Shown here: positions 1 through 4,864 of the stretch, in pieces | How positions within the stretch are numbered: the stretch's first letter is position 1 | Layout: the number at the start of each line of letters is the position of its first letter | Source of the DNA: Deltaproteobacteria bacterium | GTDB lineage: Bacteria; Desulfobacterota; Syntrophia; Syntrophales; UBA5619 | Length of the DNA stretch: 8,215 nucleotides | Assembly: GCA_026388345.1 (NCBI GenBank) | Contig: JAPLJY010000328.1 | Span: 1-8,215 of the forward strand | Reading direction: 5' to 3' | Notes under the pieces: model-generated | Seen by the model: only the letters and a program-made list of their open reading frames with translations | The model's database searches: none | What the model was told of the DNA's origin: nothing | Program-made: the position numbers and the translations under genes

Positions 1-1626
1 GCAGACGCCAAGGTATTTTTCCAGCGGTTTGCGGCTCCCCGGGACAGCCTGCGCGACGGTCTCGACGAAGTTTTCAATCCCGAACGGGATCTTGAGGTTC
101 ACCCCCTTTTCCGTGAGGATCAGGTGGTAGGCCTCGGGAACCGGAACGAAGTCGAAATCCGCCCCCCCCTCGCCGATGAGGTACTTCCGGACGAATCCCG
201 GGTCCTCCGGTGAACCGACATTGGATAGCTCGTGGAGCGAGGGCTCGAACTCGAAGCGGCCGCGGACGAAGCTCGTGGCGAAGCCGCCGGGGAGGTTGTG
301 CTGTTCGAGCAGCAGCACGCGGACCCCTTCTTTGGCGAGCTTCAGCGCGGCGGCCAGCCCCCCGTTTCCCGCCCCGACGACGACGCAGTCGTACGCGGCG
401 TCGAAATGGGGGCCGCCCTTCGCGGCGGCGCCGGTGAGCGGGAGGCGGATCGAAAGGTCCGAGAGCGGATAGGTCGCGCAGGGGTGGATGAAGCCAAAGC
501 GCCGGTCCGCCTCGCGCCGGCCGTCGTCCTCGGGCTTGATGAAGACCTCGCCGGAGACGAGGTGCGACCGGCAGAGGCCGCACTCGCCGGAACGGCACTG
601 GGAGTCCGGGGCGAGCCCCGCCCGTTCCAGCGCGGCGAGGATCGTCTCCCCGGCTGCGGCCCGAACGGTATTCACCGCCGTCCCCGTCCGGACGGTCAGC
701 GAGAAGGTCTTTTCCCGCGCCGCGAGCGGAAATCCCGGTCGGGCGGCAATGGCGGCCTCTTCCCCGAACACCTCCCGGCGGATCCGCCGCCGGGGGATCC
801 TAAGCGCAGCCAGTTCCGGATCGAGGAAACGGTACATCCCGGCGGGGCCGCAGAGGAAGAAGGACTTCCCCGCGGGGTCGCCCGCGTGGTCGCGGATGCA
901 GGCGGCGGTGAGAAAACCGGCCGGGCCGCACCAGGTTTCATCCGGTTCGCTGCAGACGAAGGCGACCCTGATCCTCTCCGGCAGGCGCGCCGCAAGATCG
1001 CGAAGCTCCGCCTCGAAGGGGATGTCATCGGGGCGGCGGGTCCCGTAGAGGAGGGTAATCCGCGCATCGAGTCTCCCCGCTGCGATCTCCCGGAGCATCG
1101 ACCGGATGGGGGTGATCCCGCTTCCCCCGGCGAGGGCCGTGATCTCCGGGCTGTCGCGGAGAGGGTCGTAATAGAAGGTCCCGTGGGGACCGGAGGCGGC
1201 GATCTCCGTGCCGTCCCGCCAGGTTTCCCAGATCCGTTCGGTGAGGAAGCCGCCCTCCTTCCGGCGGATCGCGATCTCATAGAAACCGTCGGCGCCCTCG
1301 GCTTCATGCGGGGCCGAGGCGATGGAATAGGGCCGCGTGAGCCAGGAATCCCCTATCGGGACCTTGAGACTCAGGTACTGGCCGGCGCGGAAGACGGGGA
1401 GTTCCGTGCCCTGCGCCGGCCGCAGGCGGAAGGTCCGTGTCGTAGCCGTCACCTCCCGGAACTCCGCCACGACGAGGTCGATCCTCCCGGGGTGGAGTCT
1501 CCGCGCCAGCTCGTTGACCGGATCGTCCCGGACGGGCTCGGCGGAGGCCTTTGCGATCCGCTCCTGCCGCTCGGGGAGGAGCTTTCCGAACGCCTCCATG
1601 TCCTTCTGCATGCCGTAGATTTCCAT
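1..1626 (-). CDS. Ferredoxin reductase / [2Fe-2S] ferredoxin / CrtI-like FAD oxidoreductase fusion, 3' end outside window
   Basis: 542 residues are visible in one uninterrupted frame with no stop before the window edge, so the C-terminus is missing. Residues about 48-150 form the FAD-binding barrel of the ferredoxin-NADP reductase superfamily, with the flavin motif RPYS at 98-101. The NAD(P)-binding half follows, with GGSGITP at 167-173 and CGPAGM at 259-264. A plant-type ferredoxin domain spans about 306-397, with cluster ligands C344, C349, C352 and C383 (C-x4-C-x2-C-x30-C). From about 411 a second Rossmann flavoprotein begins: GAGNGG at 418-423, acidic E441, then LPGGFATSF, typical of phytoene-desaturase/retinol-saturase-like FAD enzymes. 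The ATG at 1626 has AGGAGG just upstream. By inference, electrons pass between NAD(P)H, FAD, the 2Fe-2S cluster and the second flavin to reduce or oxidise an unknown, perhaps lipid-like or acyl-CoA, substrate in the cytoplasm. The domain calls are firm; the substrate and direction are not known. Confidence 0.9.
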   Translation of the reverse strand, partial: MEIYGMQKDMEAFGKLLPERQERIAKASAEPVRDDPVNELARRLHPGRIDLVVAEFREVTATTRTFRLRPAQGTELPVFRAGQYLSLKVPIGDSWLTRPYSIASAPHEAEGADGFYEIAIRRKEGGFLTERIWETWRDGTEIAASGPHGTFYYDPLRDSPEITALAGGSGITPIRSMLREIAAGRLDARITLLYGTRRPDDIPFEAELRDLAARLPERIRVAFVCSEPDETWCGPAGFLTAACIRDHAGDPAGKSFFLCGPAGMYRFLDPELAALRIPRRRIRREVFGEEAAIAARPGFPLAAREKTFSLTVRTGTAVNTVRAAAGETILAALERAGLAPDSQCRSGECGLCRSHLVSGEVFIKPEDDGRREADRRFGFIHPCATYPLSDLSIRLPLTGAAAKGGPHFDAAYDCVVVGAGNGGLAAALKLAKEGVRVLLLEQHNLPGGFATSFVRGRFEFEPSLHELSNVGSPEDPGFVRKYLIGEGGADFDFVPVPEAYHLILTEKGVNLKIPFGIENFVETVAQAVPGSRKPLEKYLGVC

Positions 1627-1660
1627 CTTTCCCTCCTTGCTTTGGTTCCTCCTTGGCGCC

Positions 1661-1714
1661 CCCTCGTAAGAAGTCAATACTCGCCGTTGTCATGCTGATC
1701 TTGTCGAAGCATGA
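1661..1714 (-). repeat. Dispersed-repeat-like element, left copy
   Basis: Read on the minus strand, this starts with a 7-base inverted repeat (TCATGCT at 1690-1696 with AGCATGA at 1708-1714) enclosing CTTCGACAAGATCAG-like sequence. It ends with TTGACTTCTTACGAGGG (1677-1661). The same order of blocks (TTCGACA, CAG, TGACA, TTGACTTyTTACGAGGG) occurs on the plus strand at 2981-3038. The two copies therefore lie in opposite orientation on either side of the lipoprotein gene. It sits about 35 bases upstream of the fusion-gene start. Intergenic spread of such elements is common; mobility is not shown here. Confidence 0.55.
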
Positions 1715-1736
1715 CCCGAGACCTAAACGCGCCATT

Positions 1737-1775
1737 TGTCATTGAGAGGGAGCCAAACGCCGACGAAGCAATCCA
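1737..1775 (+). repeat. Second repeat-like intergenic segment (TGTCATTG...GAAGCAATCC type)
   Basis: The segment begins TGTCATTGAGAGGGAG and ends GACGAAGCAATCC. This resembles short non-coding repeats starting TGTCATTGCGAG and ending GAAGCAATC that are scattered between genes in many bacterial genomes. Only one copy is present in the window, so the assignment rests on recalled resemblance, not on an internal match. It lies between the left copy of the other repeat and the 3' end of the lipoprotein gene. Confidence 0.4.
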
Positions 1776-1842
1776 ATAACCAAAGGAACTGAGGTTTTAC
1801 ATTCAGTAGATATTTTCGAATCCGGCTCGAGGGAATGTCAGG

Positions 1843-2760
1843 TCATTGCTTGAAAAACATTATATTGCAACTACGGCCCTCGATCCGGGTGCCGGTGCCC
1901 CGTGAACCTGAAAAGCTTGCATCTATGTGATATGAATAGGGCATGCCGCTCTTAGAGTTATGCATAAGGTATTTTTGGTCACCAGTGAGTCCTTGCGCCC
2001 TGATGACTGCGCCGCCGTCGGGGTTAATTTTCCCGTCGAGTGCAACGAAGGGTGCTTTACCCTCCGTACCAGACAGGCCGTGAAAAACTCCATCTTTCAC
2101 AAGAGCGGAAAGTTGAAGGGTATAGCCAATGCCTCCATCCTTCGGAGGGCAGGCAATGCTGACATCCCAGGTTCCATCGAAGCGTCCTGCATCGGAAATG
2201 GCTGCCGCACCGGGTTTCTTTCCCAATAATACTTCGACTTCTTTGCTCATCGGGATATTGACGGAAGCAACGGCAAACACGGTACCTGTTTCCACAGCGA
2301 TCAATCGCGCATTAATTTTAACACTGGTATTCAGTTCGGCTAACGTACCGGTCGTCAGTGCGTCAACCCCCAATATCCGACCCAATTTTGAAGCGGTTTT
2401 TTCATCGATCAATCCCGATGCATTGAGCTTTTGCTCTTCCATCATTTTCTTCATCAGTTGGCGCTCGATAATCCGGAATCTGCCGGTTCGAAACAAGCGG
2501 GTGGTTAATTCTTCCGCCAGATATTTCCCTAAGTCTGATACGCTCCCTTCAAGATTGGGGAACTCGATTATCGCAATCTTATGGGTTTTCTGAACTTCCA
2601 AGCTACTGATGATCTGCCGGGCAAGGTTGTCTATTTGTTCGTCTAACGCTATCGATGAGGCGCGCTGATCTGACAAAGCAGCTTGATTCTGACAATCACC
2701 GGTGGCACAGGATGCGATAAGACACAACGCTCCCATAAATACAAAATAGAAATATTTCAT
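1843..2760 (-). CDS. Outer-membrane-type lipoprotein with FlgO/CsgG-like domain and unrecognised C-terminal domain
   Basis: This is a 305-residue protein. The first 17 residues form a lipoprotein signal peptide (MKYFYFVFMGALCLIAS) and C18 is the predicted lipidated cysteine. There is no Asp at +2, which fits the outer membrane. Residues about 41-170 match the FlgO/CsgG-type fold: KIAIIEFPNLEGSVSDLGKY, then LAEELTTRLFRTGRFRIIER, then LGVDALTTGTLAEL and KINARLIAVETG. Members of this superfamily help build or support envelope structures such as flagella or curli export; the exact role here is unknown. After a short linker, residues 193-304 form a separate beta-rich-looking domain (FDGTWDVSIACPP to CNIMFFKQ) with cysteines C204 and C298 that could pair. 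An ATG 21 bases upstream is also in frame, but AGGAG lies 5 bases before this ATG, and the extra residues would spoil the signal peptide. No flagellar or curli genes are nearby. Base composition is more AT-rich than in the neighbours, suggesting different ancestry. Confidence 0.85.
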   Translation of the reverse strand: MKYFYFVFMGALCLIASCATGDCQNQAALSDQRASSIALDEQIDNLARQIISSLEVQKTHKIAIIEFPNLEGSVSDLGKYLAEELTTRLFRTGRFRIIERQLMKKMMEEQKLNASGLIDEKTASKLGRILGVDALTTGTLAELNTSVKINARLIAVETGTVFAVASVNIPMSKEVEVLLGKKPGAAAISDAGRFDGTWDVSIACPPKDGGIGYTLQLSALVKDGVFHGLSGTEGKAPFVALDGKINPDGGAVIRAQGLTGDQKYLMHNSKSGMPYSYHIDASFSGSRGTGTRIEGRSCNIMFFKQ

Positions 2761-2765
2761 TTTTT

Positions 2766-2770
2766 CTCCT
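2766..2770 (-). promoter_or_regulatory. Ribosome binding site that sets the lipoprotein start
   Basis: AGGAG on the minus strand is followed by five A residues and then the ATG at 2760. The alternative in-frame ATG at 2781 lies upstream of this site and has no comparable sequence before it. Confidence 0.75.
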
Positions 2771-2980
2771 GAACTATTCATTAATACAAAATGCCCCGAT
2801 CAAACAAATTGTTTCCCGGGAGTGTTCTAAAAAATATGGTCGGCGTGGAAAACGTAATCGTTTTAAGATGCCGCTCATACGGGTTTCCTTTACGTATGCC
2901 GGCTGTGTATTCAATACTGTTCCACATCATTCACCCTGTTATGTACGAATATACGTCTGATTCAAGTCTATGTCAATCGA

Positions 2981-3040
2981 CCCTTCGACAGGCTCAGGAC
3001 AAACAGTTCAGGGTGACAGCCTTGACTTTTTACGAGGGCG
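2981..3040 (+). repeat. Dispersed-repeat-like element, right copy
   Basis: The plus strand reads CCCTTCGACAGGCTCAGGAC, then a segment including CAGTTCAGGGTGACAG, then TTGACTTTTTACGAGGGCG. The last block matches the left copy at 1661-1677 (opposite strand) with one mismatch in 17 bases, and the TTCGACA and TGACA blocks are shared in the same order. This copy is longer, with about 14 extra bases between CAG and TGACA. It ends about 20 bases before the 3' end of the metallophosphoesterase gene. Sequences of the CTTCGACAGGCTCAG type are frequent intergenic repeats in many bacterial genomes. Confidence 0.6.
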
Positions 3041-3062
3041 TCCTCCCTCTTGGCTTCGCCGG

Positions 3063-3704
3063 CTATTCCCTTGTCCGGAGACGTTCATAGGTTCCGGCCT
3101 CCTCGTCGTACAGCGCGCACTCCCCGTCCGACGCCGCGCCGGCAACGAAGATGTACCGGGTGGTCCGCTCCAGTTCCAGCGGCCGCCCCGCCGGGACCGC
3201 CTCCCGCGTCACGCGCCCCTCCGGCTTCCGGAACAGGATCGGGAGGTGTGAATGGCCGCAGAAGAGGATCCGGAAATCCGCCTCATCGAAGAGCTCTTCC
3301 GCCCGCCGGGTGTTTCCCGTGTCGATCGGCTCATAGAAGGCGCGGAGCGTATCGAAGGGGAGCGAATGGGCGAAGCGGATATCGCCCCGGGTGCGGACGA
3401 CGGGCGTGTCCCGTAAAAATGTCAGCATTTTAACCCCTTCGGCATCGGGCGGCCGGCGGGCGTCGGCCAGCCTGTTCTCCACGAGAAAGTCATTGTTTCC
3501 CTTGACGGCGAGGACGCCGTGTTCCAGAAGGAGGTCGATCATCGCCTCCGCCCGGTCGTGGCGGATGGAATCGCAGAAGTCGCCGAGATGGATGAGAATC
3601 CCGGCCCCCCGCCCCTTCAGGAGTCGGATCGCCTCCGCTGTGGCCTCCAGGTCGCCGTGGCTGTCGGCGATGATGCCGATCCGTTTTCGATCAGGTTTCG
3701 TCAA
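3063..3704 (-). CDS. Calcineurin-like metallophosphoesterase, YfcE/MJ0936-like
   Basis: This is a 213-residue cytosolic protein with the full set of metal-binding motifs of the calcineurin-like phosphoesterase superfamily: D14-S-H16, G41-D42, GNND at 69-72, H113 in FAHS, and GHSH at 150-153. The order and spacing, and the length, fit the small single-domain YfcE/MJ0936 group, which hydrolyses phosphodiesters in vitro and whose natural substrate is usually unknown. The family's usual Asn-Pro-Gly-Ser near the end is replaced by FVAGA at 186-190. The start is a TTG at 3704 with only a weak purine-rich AAAGAAAGA upstream; no in-frame ATG lies near the N-terminus, and the beta strand with D14 requires a start about here. 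It begins 15 bases after the crotonase-like gene ends and is probably cotranscribed and translationally coupled with it. A physiological link to the acyl-CoA genes is not evident. Confidence 0.88.
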   Translation of the reverse strand: MTKPDRKRIGIIADSHGDLEATAEAIRLLKGRGAGILIHLGDFCDSIRHDRAEAMIDLLLEHGVLAVKGNNDFLVENRLADARRPPDAEGVKMLTFLRDTPVVRTRGDIRFAHSLPFDTLRAFYEPIDTGNTRRAEELFDEADFRILFCGHSHLPILFRKPEGRVTREAVPAGRPLELERTTRYIFVAGAASDGECALYDEEAGTYERLRTRE

Positions 3705-3719
3705 TGTCTTTCTTTTAAG

Positions 3720-4535
3720 CTATTGCTTTTCCGGCTGCTTTGCAAAGGCCTGGATGAGCTTGAAGAACTCCCCGGAGAAGACCATCAGCGCCTGATTGCG
3801 GTTCTCGAAGTCCACGGCCTCCGTCAGAGACTGCGCATCGATGTTCCGGTCGAGGGCCCGTTTGGTCAGCTTGAGTCCTCCGGGGCTTTTGGCGATCATC
3901 TGCCGGGCGCAGGCGAGGGCGGTTTCGAGGAGGGCCTCCGGCTGAACCATCCGGCTGACCAGACCGATCCGCTCCGCCTCCTCGGCCTGGACCTTCCGGC
4001 CCGTGTAGAGGATCTCCGCCGCCCGGGAGAGGCCGACGAGGCGGGGAAGGAGGTAGGAGCTTCCGAGCTCCCCGGCGGAGAGGCCGATGTTGATGAACGA
4101 GGCGATGAAATAGGCCCCGGGCGAGGCGAACCGGACATCGGAGGCGAGCGCCAGACATAACCCGGCGCCCGCGGCAGGGCCGTTCACCGCCGCGATCACC
4201 GGCTGGGGGATGGCACGGAGACCGAGGACCAGCCGGCCGTAGCGCTCCTGCCCGAGCCGGAGGTAGCTTTCCGGATCGGCGAAGGCCTCCGTCTCCCGAT
4301 AGGACGTCACATCGGTCAGGTCGGCCCCGGAACAGAAGCCCCGTCCTTTACCGGTGAGGATCAGCACGCGGATCGTTTCGTCCTCGGCAAGGGCGGCAAA
4401 GAGCGCCTCGAAATCCTCAACCATGCCGGGGTTGACCGCGTTGAGCCGCTCCGGGCGGTTCAGGGTCAAAAGACCCACCCCGGGTTCCGGCTCCGCAAAC
4501 GTCATCGTGGAGAATGTTTTTTCGGCGACACGCAA
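3720..4535 (-). CDS. Crotonase-fold protein (enoyl-CoA hydratase/isomerase family), TTG start
   Basis: 271 residues, the normal length for the family. Residues 25-29 are LNRPE. The first oxyanion-hole motif is GRGFCSGAD at 64-72 and the second is NGPAAGAG at 118-125, so acyl-CoA binding and enolate stabilisation are expected. By hand alignment with rat mitochondrial crotonase, the two catalytic glutamates (E144, E164) correspond to C127 and F147, so simple hydration of crotonyl-CoA is doubtful. E156, in the segment GLSAGELG, is a candidate acid/base, as acidic residues serve in isomerase-type relatives. Isomerase, hydrolase or another crotonase-fold activity is possible. The TTG start is chosen because AGGAGGT lies 5 bases upstream; the open frame extends further up, but that part is not family-like, and the internal ATG at 4505 has no ribosome binding site. 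The gene stands 329 bases after the acyl-CoA ligase gene and 15 before the phosphoesterase gene. Confidence 0.87.
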   Translation of the reverse strand: MRVAEKTFSTMTFAEPEPGVGLLTLNRPERLNAVNPGMVEDFEALFAALAEDETIRVLILTGKGRGFCSGADLTDVTSYRETEAFADPESYLRLGQERYGRLVLGLRAIPQPVIAAVNGPAAGAGLCLALASDVRFASPGAYFIASFINIGLSAGELGSSYLLPRLVGLSRAAEILYTGRKVQAEEAERIGLVSRMVQPEALLETALACARQMIAKSPGGLKLTKRALDRNIDAQSLTEAVDFENRNQALMVFSGEFFKLIQAFAKQPEKQ

Positions 4536-4540
4536 GATGC

Positions 4541-4547
4541 ACCTCCT
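4541..4547 (-). promoter_or_regulatory. Strong ribosome binding site that selects a TTG start
   Basis: AGGAGGT on the minus strand is followed by GCATC and then TTG at 4535. This near-perfect anti-16S match at ideal distance is the main reason for choosing TTG as the start of the crotonase-like gene. Confidence 0.75.
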
Positions 4548-4644
4548 TCGTTTCTCTGTGATCTTTTTTGTTTCCCGTTTCCCCCCGATCAGCATGGAGC
4601 GGGTTTTCGTTGGGACACATTGGACCGGGAGCGCATCCCGCAAG

Positions 4645-4663
4645 CCTCGCCTTGCAGGCGAGG
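4645..4663. repeat. Perfect 7-bp inverted repeat with 5-base loop
   Basis: CCTCGCC at 4645-4651 pairs with GGCGAGG at 4657-4663 around TTGCA. It has no T-run on either side, so it does not look like an intrinsic terminator. On the minus strand it would form a stable hairpin about 110 bases upstream of the crotonase-like start, within the possible leader. Confidence 0.5.
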
Positions 4664-4702
4664 ATCAGGGGCGCAATCCAAAACAGATCCCTTCCTTACC
4701 GG

Positions 4703-4731
4703 GAAGCCCGCCTGTGGGCTTCATATTTTTT
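4703..4731 (+). terminator. Terminator-like hairpin with T-run, opposite to the genes
   Basis: GAAGCCC (4703-4709) pairs with GGGCTTC (4716-4722) around a 6-base loop, followed by ATA and six T residues at 4726-4731. The uridine tract follows the stem only on the plus strand, where no gene is called. A competing stem, CTTCC (4691-4695) with GGAAG (4702-4706), overlaps its left arm. It could stop antisense transcription, end an unrecognised plus-strand RNA, or be part of a repeat. Confidence 0.5.
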
Positions 4732-4762
4732 CGGGTTACCGTGCCACCGCAGCGAAGCGCCC

Positions 4763-4809
4763 GCCGGAAAACATGTCTGAGCGCCTTTGGCGTGAGTTTG
4801 TTTTCCGGC
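4763..4809. repeat. Long palindromic element with 11-bp perfect arms
   Basis: GCCGGAAAACA at 4763-4773 is the exact reverse complement of TGTTTTCCGGC at 4799-4809. The 25 bases between hold a second small stem, GCGCC-TTT-GGCGT at 4781-4793, so the whole can fold into a long two-part hairpin. GCAGCG-containing sequence flanks both sides. It resembles extragenic palindromic elements; only one copy is in the window. It lies about 55 bases beyond the stop of the acyl-CoA ligase gene and could protect or end that transcript. Confidence 0.55.
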
Positions 4810-4864
4810 AGCGGAGCGAGGATGTGCATGGTCGAAAAAAGGTCCGTGCCCCGATGAAAGCCCC

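Larger units (their letters stand above)
2761..3062. other. Gene-free stretch upstream of the lipoprotein gene
   Basis: About 300 bases separate the lipoprotein start from the 3' end of the metallophosphoesterase gene. It holds the lipoprotein ribosome binding site, an AT-rich leader in which a promoter would be expected but none stands out, and the right-hand repeat copy at 2981-3040. A plus-strand frame of 99 codons crosses it, but that frame runs through the repeat and has no ribosome binding site, so it is not called. No convincing terminator was seen for the upstream gene. Confidence 0.6.
4536..4864. other. Gene-free stretch with several inverted repeats
   Basis: This 329-base gap lies between two co-directional acyl-CoA genes. 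No coding frame in it resembles a protein; the open frames crossing it are unsupported. It contains three separate inverted repeats (4645-4663, 4703-4722 and 4763-4809), listed individually. It also carries the ribosome binding site of the crotonase-like gene. It may contain the leader and promoter of that gene, but no clear -35/-10 pair was found. Confidence 0.6.

Noticed and set aside
1654..1682. TTGACT before the fusion gene as a -35 promoter box
   Set aside because: No -10 box follows at proper distance, and the hexamer is part of the repeat block shared with 3022-3038.
232..1698. A 488-codon plus-strand open frame
   Set aside because: It lies opposite the redox fusion gene, whose frame carries clear domain motifs throughout. 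The plus-strand product is rich in Arg, Gly, Pro and Asp with no recognisable motif, the usual antisense shadow of a G+C-rich gene.
3026..3051. GAGGG/CCCTC hairpin just past the phosphoesterase gene as its terminator
   Set aside because: On the minus strand the stem is followed by A residues, not a T-run, so it lacks terminator form for that gene.
2791..3090. A 99-codon plus-strand frame in the gap above the lipoprotein gene
   Set aside because: It reads through the intergenic repeat and into the antisense of the phosphoesterase gene, with no ribosome binding site.
4733..4741. GGGTTACCG, similar to the 3' end of cyclic-di-GMP-I riboswitches
   Set aside because: The conserved upstream core of that riboswitch class is not found before it on the plus strand, no plus-strand gene follows, and a 9-base match is too short.
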